A stretch of 51,355 bases of DNA. Source: Catenulispora sp. GP43. GTDB taxonomy: Bacteria > Actinomycetota > Actinomycetes > Streptomycetales > Catenulisporaceae. Of this stretch, positions 1-7,523 are shown in pieces; position 1 is the first letter of the stretch; each line of letters opens with the position of its first letter. The notes beneath the pieces were generated by a model. The model saw only the letters and a program-made list of their open reading frames with translations. It was not told the origin of the DNA and did no database searches. The position numbers and the translations under genes are program-made. The DNA is taken from the NCBI RefSeq assembly GCF_041260665.1, contig NZ_JBGCCT010000048.1, positions 1-51,355 of the forward strand, given 5' to 3'.

Positions 1-138
1 GCCGCCCCCCCGCCCCGGCCGGGGGGGGCGCGGGCTCGGTGCTCCCCCCAAACCCCCCCCCCCCCCCCCCCGCGGGGGGGGGGGCGCCCCCCCCCCCCCC
101 CCCCCCCCCCCACTCATCCTCCCGTCAGCCCTCCCGCA
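1..138. other. C/G homopolymer edge, no gene
   Basis: This stretch is almost only C and G, with long uninterrupted C runs and one G run between about 50 and 110. It holds no believable reading frame and lies downstream of the GH30 stop codon. Its composition is far more extreme than the rest of the window, so it is probably a contig-end sequencing or assembly artefact rather than biology. Any protein read through it should be ignored. Confidence 0.7.
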
Positions 139-2043
139 TCAGGAAGGAAGGTTCCACTGCTGGTTCGCCCCGTCCGTGCAGTCCCAGATCTGCAACCTGG
201 TCCCGTTCGCCGAACTCGGTCCCGTGGCGTCCAGGCACCGTCCCGAGCCGGTGTTCACCAACTCCCCGTTGGCCTGGTGCTGCCATTTCTGCGCGCCGGT
301 TCCGTTGCAGTCGTACAACTGCACCTGCGTCCCGTTCGCCGTCCCGGCGCTCGTCACGTCCATGCACTTGCCGAGCGCCTGCAGCGACCCGTCCGCCGCG
401 ACCGTCCACTGCTGGGCGCCGGTCCCGTTGCAGTCGTACAGCTGCACCGCGGTCCCGTTCGCCGAGTTCGCGCCCGCGACGTCGATGCACTTGCCGCCGT
501 AGCCGGTGATCTGGCCGGTCGGCGCGCCGGTTCCGCCGCCGGTGCCCTGCGTACCGCTCCAGGTGAACGTCGCAGAGGTCTGCGCCGGCAGCGAGTAGCT
601 GAACGTCTCGTTGCCCCAGTTCACCGTAAGCGTCTGAGTGCTGCCGGACTCGTTGTACGCCACCAGGGCCTTGGAGCCGTCGGGGTTCTGCCACGCGACG
701 TTCGGGATGCTGCTGTTCGCCGTGGAGTCGATCCGGTACGCGCCGGGCTTCACGAACTTGGTGAGCTGCCCCATGTCGTAGTACTCGATGTTGTAGTCGA
801 CCTGGCCGGACTCCCCGTCGCCGTTGTGCACGGTGACCAGCCCGGTGCAGGTGCCGCAGCCGCCGTTGTGCGGGCCCATGTTCTGGTCCACGGCCAGCGA
901 CCACTTCACCACCGACTTACCCCAGTTGCGGGTGTAGTCGATGATGTTGTTCATGTCCTCCTGCTGCTGGTTGGCGATCCAGGTGCCGCCGGAGTGCTCG
1001 GTGTCGTAGGCGTCCACGTTCGGGTACTGGTTGTGGATGTCCGTCTGTGTGGTGACGCTGCCCTCGTACCCGTGCCAGGCGATGCCGCCGAAGTTCGGGT
1101 CGTTGCGGACGGTCGCGTCGTCGACGGTGGGGGCGCCGTACGAGGCGTAGCTGTCCGGGTTCCAGTCCAGGGCCAGCACCTTCGTCGACAGCCCCGCCGC
1201 GTGGAAGGCCGGCAGCAGGTCGTTGGCCGTGAAGTAGTCCAGGCCCGATCCGTTCCACTGCATCGAGGGGTAGCCGGAGCAGCAGGTGGGCTCGTTCTGC
1301 ACCGACACGAAGTCGATCGGGACGCCCTGGGCTTGGTAGGCCTGGATGTACTTGACGAAGTACTGCGCGTAGGCGGCGTAGTACTGCGACTGGAGCCAGC
1401 CCTGGCTGTAGGCGCCGCTGTCCTTCATCCACGGCGGCGCGGTCCACGGCGTCGCCATCACCTTCAGGCCCGGGTTGAGCTGCTGCGCCTGCTTGGTCAG
1501 CGGCAGGACGTCGGCCAGGTCGTGGGCGATCGAGAAGTTCGCCAGGGTGGGGTCGGTCTGGCCGGACGGCATGTCGTCGAAGGTGTAGTTGTACCGGGCC
1601 AGGTCCGAGGCGCCCATCGGGTTGCGCAGGAAGTCCAGGCCGATGCCCGACGTGGGGCTGAACAGGTTGGTCATCAGGGTATTGCGAGTGGCGGCGCTGA
1701 GCGCTCCGCTGCTGTTGATCAGCCACGCCGCGGTGTCGGTGAAGGACGCCCCGGCGCCGGTGAACTGCTGGTAATGATTGTTCTCGTTGACGTTCACCAC
1801 CTGACCGGCACTGCCGGAGCCGGCGTTGAACGAGATCGGGGCCTGCTGTTGCAGACCGCGGGTGACATTCCGTCCGCCGGAGTCGTTGGTGCTCGTCAGC
1901 CAGATGCTGACCGACTCGTTCGCGGCGTGCGCGGGGACGTCGGCGAGCGCGAACCCGGACGTGACGAGTGCCGCGGCGGTGACCGAGCGGATCAGAAGCC
2001 TGATCCGGCGTCTCGCGGTCGGGCCTGGGGACGTTTTCGGCAT
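139..2043 (-). CDS. Secreted GH30 family glycoside hydrolase with C-terminal ricin-B lectin (CBM13)
   Basis: 634 aa. The ATG at 2043 follows a GAGGTG ribosome site; longer in-frame starts would run into the operator region. Residues 1 to about 41 form a signal peptide (arginine-rich, hydrophobic core, AHA cleavage). The catalytic (beta/alpha)8 domain carries the QNEP motif expected for the GH30 acid/base and a YDTEHSGG segment that fits the nucleophile. The last ~125 residues are a ricin-type beta-trefoil with three QxW repeats (QQW, QKW, QQW) and repeated QLYDC/QIWDC strands. The likely role is extracellular hydrolysis of a plant or microbial beta-glycan. GH30 members include beta-1,6-galactanases, beta-1,6-glucanases, xylanases and glucosylceramidases, and I cannot choose the substrate. 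It is divergent from a ROK regulator that probably controls it. Confidence 0.9.
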   Translation of the reverse strand: MPKTSPGPTARRRIRLLIRSVTAAALVTSGFALADVPAHAANESVSIWLTSTNDSGGRNVTRGLQQQAPISFNAGSGSAGQVVNVNENNHYQQFTGAGASFTDTAAWLINSSGALSAATRNTLMTNLFSPTSGIGLDFLRNPMGASDLARYNYTFDDMPSGQTDPTLANFSIAHDLADVLPLTKQAQQLNPGLKVMATPWTAPPWMKDSGAYSQGWLQSQYYAAYAQYFVKYIQAYQAQGVPIDFVSVQNEPTCCSGYPSMQWNGSGLDYFTANDLLPAFHAAGLSTKVLALDWNPDSYASYGAPTVDDATVRNDPNFGGIAWHGYEGSVTTQTDIHNQYPNVDAYDTEHSGGTWIANQQQEDMNNIIDYTRNWGKSVVKWSLAVDQNMGPHNGGCGTCTGLVTVHNGDGESGQVDYNIEYYDMGQLTKFVKPGAYRIDSTANSSIPNVAWQNPDGSKALVAYNESGSTQTLTVNWGNETFSYSLPAQTSATFTWSGTQGTGGGTGAPTGQITGYGGKCIDVAGANSANGTAVQLYDCNGTGAQQWTVAADGSLQALGKCMDVTSAGTANGTQVQLYDCNGTGAQKWQHQANGELVNTGSGRCLDATGPSSANGTRLQIWDCTDGANQQWNLPS

Positions 2044-2126
2044 GGTGGCACCTCGGAACCGCTTGTGGGGGAGTGGGGAAGGCGCACGGACTGCTGCTTG
2101 ATCATCAGCCCTTTTATTCACTTCTT

Positions 2127-2147
2127 AGTTCAAGACGTGATTGAACT
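2127..2147. promoter_or_regulatory. Inverted repeat, candidate ROK operator
   Basis: A perfect 7-bp inverted repeat AGTTCAA / TTGAACT is separated by a 7-nt spacer (GACGTGA). It lies in the divergent region between the GH30 gene and the ROK regulator gene. It is AT-rich in a GC-rich background and centred about 94 bp upstream of the GH30 start codon, a good position for the neighbouring regulator to act on both promoters. Confidence 0.55.
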
Positions 2148-2256
2148 CCCGGCGCCCGCTCTCGTCAAGGGTCTAAACCAATCGGCGGGATCGGTGTCCG
2201 GTGTGGATCAGCAGGAACCGACCCGCGGCACCGAGGTCGTGGCAGAATCGCCTCCC

Positions 2257-3468
2257 GTGACCTCCCGCGCCCAGAAAACGACACGTGACCTGCGGTGGCA
2301 CAACCGCTCGGATCTGCTGACGCGGCTGTATCTGGGCGAGGCCACCAACCGCAACGATCTGGCCCGGGCCTCCGGGCTGAGCGCGGCGACGGTCAGCAAC
2401 GTGGTCTCCGACCTGATCGCCGACGGCCTGGTCGGCGAGAACGGCTCGCTGAGCTCGGCGGGCGGCCGCCCGCGCTCGCTGCTGCGCGTGCTCCCCGCGT
2501 ACGGGCACGTCGTCGGCGTCGACATCGGCGAGACCGAGGTCCGGGTCGGGCTGTTCGACTGGACCCTGAACCCGGTCGCCGACGAAGTGCGGCCGGTGGA
2601 CACTCCCAAAGTGCCGCCGCGGGAAGTGGCCGACCAGATCCTGTCCGAGATATACGCGGTCACCGAGCGCGCCGGGATCGCGGTGGGGAACCTGGTCGGC
2701 GTCGGCATCGGCGTTCCGGGCGCCGGGGGATCGGTGATCCACGCGCCCACCCTCGGCTGGTCCGCCGTCCCGCTGGCCGGGCTGCTCCGGGACCGCCTCG
2801 GCTTCACCCCCGACGTCGACAACGGCGCCATGGCCCTGGGCCAGGCCGAAGCCTGGCGCGGAGCCGCGCGCGGCGCCGAACGCGCCGTGACCCTCCTGCT
2901 CGGCATCGGAGCCGGCGGGGCGCTGTCGCTGGCCGCCGGTCCCGGCGGCCGGGCGCGCAGCTTCACCATGGAGTGGGGACACACGGTCGTCGACCTCGAA
3001 GGCCCCATCTGCCGCTGCGGAGCACGCGGCTGCCTGGAGGCCTACATCGGAGCCGAAGCGATCCTCGCGCGGTACGAAGCCACGCCGGGCAGCACGCCGC
3101 TGAGCAGTGCGGACGGGGTCGAGGCGCAGCTCGCCGAACTCGTCGCACGCGCCGCGCAGCACCGGGAACCCGCGGCGCTCGCCCTTCTGGAAGCGACCGC
3201 CGCGTACCTCGGTGTGGGAATCAGCAATCTGATCAACCTGGTGGCGCCGGACCGCGTCATCATCTCCGGCTGGGCCGGCGCGCTGCTGTGCCAGGCGTCG
3301 CTGTTGCCCGCTGTCCGCTCTGCGGTGCGCCAGCACGCCCTTCCGTACCTGGACGAGTTCACGCGCATCGAGCCGGGCGAACTCGGCCCCTCGGCGACGG
3401 CGCTCGGCGCGGCGACGCTGCCGGTCGCGCGGTTGCTGGCCGACGGCGGCCGGCGCGGGGACGGCTGA
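2257..3468 (+). CDS. ROK family transcriptional regulator
   Basis: 403 aa from the GTG at 2257, which gives the usual family length; there is no strong ribosome site, and GTG codons at 2203 and 2239 are alternatives. Residues ~10-65 form a winged helix (DLARASGLSAATVSNVVSDL). A sugar-kinase-like ROK domain follows, with a GVGIGVPG phosphate-loop segment. The ROK zinc motif CxCGxxGCxE is intact (C252, C254, C259), and a GHT histidine precedes it as expected. ROK repressors bind sugars or sugar phosphates and control glycan catabolism genes. Being divergent from the secreted GH30 gene, it probably represses that gene until the degradation product is present. Confidence 0.88.
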   Translation: MTSRAQKTTRDLRWHNRSDLLTRLYLGEATNRNDLARASGLSAATVSNVVSDLIADGLVGENGSLSSAGGRPRSLLRVLPAYGHVVGVDIGETEVRVGLFDWTLNPVADEVRPVDTPKVPPREVADQILSEIYAVTERAGIAVGNLVGVGIGVPGAGGSVIHAPTLGWSAVPLAGLLRDRLGFTPDVDNGAMALGQAEAWRGAARGAERAVTLLLGIGAGGALSLAAGPGGRARSFTMEWGHTVVDLEGPICRCGARGCLEAYIGAEAILARYEATPGSTPLSSADGVEAQLAELVARAAQHREPAALALLEATAAYLGVGISNLINLVAPDRVIISGWAGALLCQASLLPAVRSAVRQHALPYLDEFTRIEPGELGPSATALGAATLPVARLLADGGRRGDG

Positions 3469-3526
3469 GTCCGCCCCCGCGGGGTACACCGGACGTCCTA
3501 GGCGCCGGACCTACCGGGTTGCCCTA

Positions 3527-3868
3527 CTAAATGTACGAGGCCACCTCGGCCGCCGGGTCGAACTCGGTGTGTTCCCACTTCCACCGCGTCAGCCGCGGTA
3601 TGACCCAGTACCCGTAGATCCCCAAGGTGATGCAGGTGAAGAACCACCACTTGATCCAGTTGCCGAACAGGCCCCAGGCCGACCCGGTGAACACCAGCCG
3701 CCGGCCGTCGATGTAGGAGTGCTTGGCCTGCCAGCGCTGCATCAGCACCACGCCGAACGGGTAGCAGATGCCGAGGGTGAGCACGGTGACGAGTCCGGCC
3801 AGCAGGGCGGTGCCCCAGAACGTGGCCGCGCCTCCGTCGAACGTGAAGCGGGTGCCTTCGCGTGCCAT
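3527..3868 (-). CDS. Small membrane protein, DUF898/YjgN-like
   Basis: 113 aa. ATG at 3868 after an AAAGGAG ribosome site. There are two hydrophobic segments (about residues 17-42 and 68-90), each with a TLGI(C/Y)-type motif (VLTLGICYPFG, ITLGIYGYW) as in the repeated membrane units of DUF898/YjgN proteins. It is much shorter than full DUF898 proteins, so it represents one unit. The function is unknown. It lies 48 bp downstream of the NPCBM-like gene on the same strand and is probably co-transcribed with it. Confidence 0.75.
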   Translation of the reverse strand: MAREGTRFTFDGGAATFWGTALLAGLVTVLTLGICYPFGVVLMQRWQAKHSYIDGRRLVFTGSAWGLFGNWIKWWFFTCITLGIYGYWVIPRLTRWKWEHTEFDPAAEVASYI

Positions 3869-3916
3869 GGTGCTGACTCCTTTCAGCGGTGTCGTGGTGG
3901 AGCGGGGCGGTGAGTC

Positions 3917-4726
3917 TCAGGACGAGCTGGGCGGGGGCGGGTGGTAGCCGGCGACCGTCGTCAGCTGGCCGTTGCCGAGGATGAGCGTCCCGGCGATGCT
4001 GCCGATACCGTCGCTGTCGAGGCTGACGTACTTGATGTCGAGCCGCAGCACGCCGCTCACGTCGAGGTTGATCTGCGCCGGGTGGCCGAGCGTGGGCGTG
4101 AAGGTGGCGATCTTGTCGCCGTCCCCGTCGATCTCGATCGTGGGGTGCAGCGTGGACTTCGCCGAGTTGTCGTCGAGCCCGATCAGGCCGGTGAACTTCG
4201 TGTAGTCGCGGCCGAGGTTGTAGCCCACGTCACCGTTGTTGTTCGCGTCCTGCAGGTCCTGGGCGATCGTGAACTGCTGAAGCGTCCCGTTGAGCATGGG
4301 ATTGGCGTCCTGCGACTTCCACGCCCCGCCGGCCGGCGTCAGGTCGGACAGCGGGACGACGCCGATCTCCGTGGTGTTCGGGGTCAGCGGGGTGGCGGGC
4401 TGCGATCCGGTGCCGGTCCCGGTCGGGGTGCCGGTACCAGTGCCGGCGCCGTCACCGGTGGCTCCTGTGCCCCCTCCGTCGCCGGATATCGCGGACGTCG
4501 CCCCCGGCGCGGTGACGGTGACCGTCGGGCCGGGCGGCCCGGCCGTGGTGGTCGACCCGCCGCCACCGCCGAGCGCCGTGCCCACCGCGCCCCCGACGAT
4601 CAGCGCGACGACCGCCGGGATCACGGCGAGGATCTTGCCGCCGGGGGTCCGCCACGCCGCGCGCACGTGGTCCATGGCGCCGACGTCGCCGCCGGGGCCG
4701 TCCGGGCCGTCGTTCGGCTCGTTCAT
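3917..4726 (-). CDS. Membrane-anchored protein with NPCBM/NEW2-like domain
   Basis: 269 aa. ATG at 4726 after a GAGGAGG site. A short cytoplasmic N-terminus is followed by one hydrophobic helix (~30-52), a long low-complexity Gly/Thr/Pro linker (~55-110, GTGTGTPTGTG type) and a C-terminal beta-rich domain. The phrases YNLGRDYTKFTGLIGLDDNS and INLDVSGVLRLDIKY in that domain match the pattern of NPCBM/NEW2 carbohydrate-associated domains. It is probably displayed outside the membrane, binding glycan or mediating protein contacts. No catalytic motif was found. It forms a likely two-gene operon with the downstream DUF898-like gene. Confidence 0.75.
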   Translation of the reverse strand: MNEPNDGPDGPGGDVGAMDHVRAAWRTPGGKILAVIPAVVALIVGGAVGTALGGGGGSTTTAGPPGPTVTVTAPGATSAISGDGGGTGATGDGAGTGTGTPTGTGTGSQPATPLTPNTTEIGVVPLSDLTPAGGAWKSQDANPMLNGTLQQFTIAQDLQDANNNGDVGYNLGRDYTKFTGLIGLDDNSAKSTLHPTIEIDGDGDKIATFTPTLGHPAQINLDVSGVLRLDIKYVSLDSDGIGSIAGTLILGNGQLTTVAGYHPPPPSSS

Positions 4727-4847
4727 GTTCGTCCTCCTCGATGTCAGGACCACGGTGGACCTGTCGCGAGGCGGACAAACGGTTTTAGTACGGGATTCGC
4801 GAGATTTCCCGATGGGAGGTTACCCTGCGGTACGCGCAAACACCTTT

Positions 4848-5588
4848 TCAAGGGAACGCGACGCCGCGCAGCTTCTCGATATCCCGTACGGCGATCCGAC
4901 GATAACCGTTGTTGACAATGCCGGCTTCGCGCAAATGTTTCAACGCTTTGAAAACGGTGGGCTCGGCCGCCCCGACCAGAGACGCGATCTCCGGCTGCGT
5001 CAGCGGCCAGCGGATGACGATGTCCGTGCCCTCACGCTCGCCGTATGTCATGGCCAGGTCATAGATGACGCGGGCCAGCCGGGTCGGCGCGTTGCTGCCG
5101 GCGAAGTCGATCCGCCGGCTGTTGGCGACCCGGAGCTTGTCCACGACCGAGCGGCTGACCGCCTGCGACAACACCGCGTCCGTGGTCAGCGCGGCCAGGA
5201 AATCGGAGCGGGTGACCAGCCGGTACACCAGCGGGCCGCAGCTGGTGACGGTGGCCGAGCGCGGTTTGCCGTCCAGCGCGCCGAACTCGCCGATCAGATC
5301 GCCGCCGACCCGCACCGCCAACAGCGCCTCGCGCTGGTCCTGCGTGCGGCCGGTGACCTTGACGACGCCGTCCAGCAGGATCAGCACCGACGTCGACTGG
5401 TCCTCCTCCCGGATCAGCACCGTGCCCGGCGGCCGCTGCGCCATGATCCCCAGGCTCAGGAACCGTTCGCGGGCCGCATCGGACAGGCCGCCCAGAAGAC
5501 TGGTCTCCGGCCACCGCCACGTACCGCGCGCGGCGGCCCGCTGTGGCTTTAGCAGGGGATCCGGGCCCGAACGGTCCAGACGGTCCAT
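4848..5588 (-). CDS. Crp/Fnr family transcriptional regulator
   Basis: 246 aa. ATG at 5588 has a GGAGGAG site 7 nt upstream; an upstream ATG at 5606 would overlap that site. An N-terminal cyclic-nucleotide-binding beta-roll (LIGEFGALDGKPRSATVTS, with the R-S-A-T of the phosphate-binding cassette) is followed by a dimerisation helix and a C-terminal winged helix (TQPEIASLVGAAEPTVFKAL). It is a DNA-binding activator or repressor, and cyclic nucleotide is the probable ligand. It is divergent from an operon encoding class III cyclase-like proteins, so a link between cyclic-nucleotide-type signalling and this regulator is an attractive inference. Confidence 0.9.
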   Translation of the reverse strand: MDRLDRSGPDPLLKPQRAAARGTWRWPETSLLGGLSDAARERFLSLGIMAQRPPGTVLIREEDQSTSVLILLDGVVKVTGRTQDQREALLAVRVGGDLIGEFGALDGKPRSATVTSCGPLVYRLVTRSDFLAALTTDAVLSQAVSRSVVDKLRVANSRRIDFAGSNAPTRLARVIYDLAMTYGEREGTDIVIRWPLTQPEIASLVGAAEPTVFKALKHLREAGIVNNGYRRIAVRDIEKLRGVAFP

Positions 5589-5682
5589 GCGGTTCTCCTC
5601 CACCATCGCCGGGGAAGCGGGATTGCCGAGAACATTGTGCGCCGCGGACTTCTGACCCGCGCCCCTTACACAGAAGCCCAGG

Positions 5683-5710
5683 GGATTCCACGGAATCCGT
5701 ATTGGTACGG
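5683..5710. promoter_or_regulatory. Two adjoining palindromes in the Crp/cyclase-like divergent region
   Basis: GGATTCC-AC-GGAATCC (5683-5698) is a perfect 7-bp inverted repeat. It is immediately followed by CCGTA-TTGG-TACGG (5697-5710), another perfect inverted repeat. Neither matches the TGTGA-N6-TCACA Crp consensus. Both lie in the 204-bp divergent promoter region and could be operators for either side. Confidence 0.4.
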
Positions 5711-5792
5711 GGTTCGCTCGCACGAATTGGTGAACAGTGGGGTCCGGAGGGGAGGAGCCGGCTCCAATGCTCTGAATACCAAGGGGGTTCGT

Positions 5793-6314
5793 ATGACGGA
5801 CGAGGGGAATGGATCGCAAGGCCCGGATAGCGGATCCCGACGCCTGTGCGCGGCGCTGTCGTCGGACCGGCCCGGGATCCTGGCCGAGGCGTGCGGCCGG
5901 GGACAGTTCGGCCGCTTGTTCCTGGCGGTGCTGGACGACGGGACACAGGCCGCGATAGCACCGGCAGGCATCGACGAGGTGCGGCTGGTCCGCGACCTCG
6001 TGGGCGCGGTGAGCGCGCGGCTGCCCGACGCGGCGCAGGCCGGGCGTCCGCCGACGCTGCTGGCCCTGAACGTCGGCCTCATGCGGGTGCTCGACGACGG
6101 TTTCGCGGGAGCGGGCCTGGACCGGGCCCGCGGCCTCGCGAACGACGCCGCGCTCCGTACCGCGGTCGGCGGCCACGCGCGTGGGGGATTCGCGGTGGTG
6201 CTGTCCGACGGTTTGTACACCGACCTGCGCGACGAGGGCTACGCGCTCGAGGACTGGCATCAGGTGCGGGGTTCGGGAGCGTGGTTCCGGTGCCTCGGCG
6301 CGCCGCAGACGTGA
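5793..6314 (+). CDS. Degenerate class III nucleotidyl cyclase-like protein (half domain)
   Basis: 173 aa. ATG at 5793 after an AAGGGGG site. No database family is obvious on its own, but it aligns by eye with the next gene product. LAVLDDGTQAAIAPAG matches VEDLGDGLRVTMPAG there, and GAGLDRARGLANDAALRTAV matches its SSLIVLARMLDSRACREAL region; VVLSDGLYTDLRDEGY also has a counterpart. The first beta-strand with the metal-binding aspartate (DIEKSS in the neighbour) has no clear equivalent, so it looks like a truncated, catalytically dead cyclase fold. It is the first gene of a four-gene operon and is divergent from the Crp gene. It is cytoplasmic, and a regulatory or scaffold role is inferred. 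Confidence 0.6.
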   Translation: MTDEGNGSQGPDSGSRRLCAALSSDRPGILAEACGRGQFGRLFLAVLDDGTQAAIAPAGIDEVRLVRDLVGAVSARLPDAAQAGRPPTLLALNVGLMRVLDDGFAGAGLDRARGLANDAALRTAVGGHARGGFAVVLSDGLYTDLRDEGYALEDWHQVRGSGAWFRCLGAPQT

Positions 6315-6332
6315 GCAGACGTAAGGGGAATC

Positions 6333-7067
6333 GTGAACGACCAACCGGAATACCGCTCGATCCTCGCCGTCGACATCGAGAAGTCCTCAGGGCGCGGCAA
6401 TCATGCCCTGTTGACGATCCGCGAGGCGCTCAGGCGCTGCTTGACCGAGTCGATCGACCACAGCGGCATCGTCTGGGACGACTGTCTGGTCGAGGACCTG
6501 GGGGACGGGCTTCGGGTGACGATGCCGGCCGGCACCGCGCGGGCCGCCCTGGTCCATCCGCTCGTCACCGAACTGGTCGCGCGGCTTCGCGGTCACAACC
6601 GGATGCACGCCGCCCTCGGCCGGATCCGGGTGCGGATGGCTGTGCACTCCGGCGACGTCTTCATCGGGCCGCAGGGCGTCCCGGCCGGCAGCTCGCTGAT
6701 CGTCCTGGCCCGCATGCTCGACTCGCGGGCCTGCCGCGAGGCGCTGGCGAGCGCACCGGAGTCGACACCGCTGGCGCTGCTCGTCTCCCAGCACTTCTAC
6801 GACGAGGCGATCGCCCACGGCTATGTGGGCATCGAGGCGGCTGAGTTCCGCCGGGTCGAGGTGGAGGAGAAGGAGTACGCGGCCGGGGCGTGGCTGTACG
6901 TGCCCGGGGCGCCGGCCGGCGGACCGGCGCGGGAGGACGGGCCTTCGCAGCGGTCGGACGGGCCTTCGCAGCCGTCGGACGGTCGCGCGTCCATGTCCGT
7001 CGTCGCCAACGACTCCGCCCGGGCGATCGGCGTCCAGCACGGCGACGTGCACATCCACAACCTCTGA
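6333..7067 (+). CDS. Class III adenylate/guanylate cyclase-like protein with C-terminal VQHGDVHIH tail
   Basis: 244 aa. GTG at 6333 after AAGGGGA, 18 bp after the previous gene. Residues 10-20 (ILAVDIEKSS) and LGDGL (D58) supply the two metal-binding aspartates expected for class III cyclases, and VHSGDV fits the following strand. The usual V-N-x-A-x-R-L segment with the transition-state Asn/Arg reads I-V-L-A-R-M-L, so activity is doubtful. A Ser/Gly/Asp-rich linker with an imperfect repeat (DGPSQRS/DGPSQPS) leads to a C-terminal motif ending GVQHGDVHIHNL. Variants of this motif recur in the next two proteins. It may bind a nucleotide as a sensor or act with its neighbours in a complex. Confidence 0.7.
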   Translation: MNDQPEYRSILAVDIEKSSGRGNHALLTIREALRRCLTESIDHSGIVWDDCLVEDLGDGLRVTMPAGTARAALVHPLVTELVARLRGHNRMHAALGRIRVRMAVHSGDVFIGPQGVPAGSSLIVLARMLDSRACREALASAPESTPLALLVSQHFYDEAIAHGYVGIEAAEFRRVEVEEKEYAAGAWLYVPGAPAGGPAREDGPSQRSDGPSQPSDGRASMSVVANDSARAIGVQHGDVHIHNL

Positions 7068-7076
7068 ACGGAATCC

Positions 7077-7523
7077 ATGGACGAGATGGCAACCCTGGCG
7101 GCCGCGGCCGCCGCGACCCTGGTGACGGCCATGGCCACGGACACCTGGACCGGGGTCCGCGACAAGGTCGCGAAGCTGTTCCGCCGGCGCCGGCGCGGCA
7201 GGGCCGCCCAGCGGATCGAGGCCGAACTCGACGCCGACGCGGCCGCCGTGGCGCGCGCCGCCGAGCCCGACGCCGCCCGCCGCGCACTGCTCGGCCGGTG
7301 GACGCTGGAGTTCTCCGCGCTGTTGAACGACGACCCGGAATGCCGGGTCCCGCTCGCCGAACTGGTCGTGGCCTACGCCTCGGACCTGAGCGAGGACCAG
7401 CGCGTCTTCCTCACCTACCAGACCGCCGTCGCGCACGACTACGCCACCGTGTTCGCCGTCCAGCACGGCGACATGCACCTGCACGGCCTTCCGCGGACTG
7501 CGACCGACAGGACCGGACCCTGA
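7077..7523 (+). CDS. Small protein sharing the FAVQHGDxHxH motif
   Basis: 148 aa. ATG at 7077, 9 bp after the cyclase-like gene, with only a weak ribosome site. An Ala-rich, weakly hydrophobic N-terminus (~5-22) runs into a basic stretch (KLFRRRRRGR), then an alpha-helical middle region. Near the C-terminus is VFAVQHGDMHLHG, a close copy of the tail of the preceding protein. I do not recognise a named domain. The hydrophobic-basic N-terminus suggests membrane association. It ends in a TGATG overlap with the next gene, so the two are translationally coupled. Confidence 0.7.
   Translation: MDEMATLAAAAAATLVTAMATDTWTGVRDKVAKLFRRRRRGRAAQRIEAELDADAAAVARAAEPDAARRALLGRWTLEFSALLNDDPECRVPLAELVVAYASDLSEDQRVFLTYQTAVAHDYATVFAVQHGDMHLHGLPRTATDRTGP

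Noticed and set aside
277-2256. Very long plus-strand open frame running through the GH30 region into the ROK gene
   Set aside because: It is antisense to the clear GH30 gene, rich in Arg/Val/Gly low-complexity sequence typical of GC-rich shadow frames. Only the part after 2257 is a real protein (ROK).
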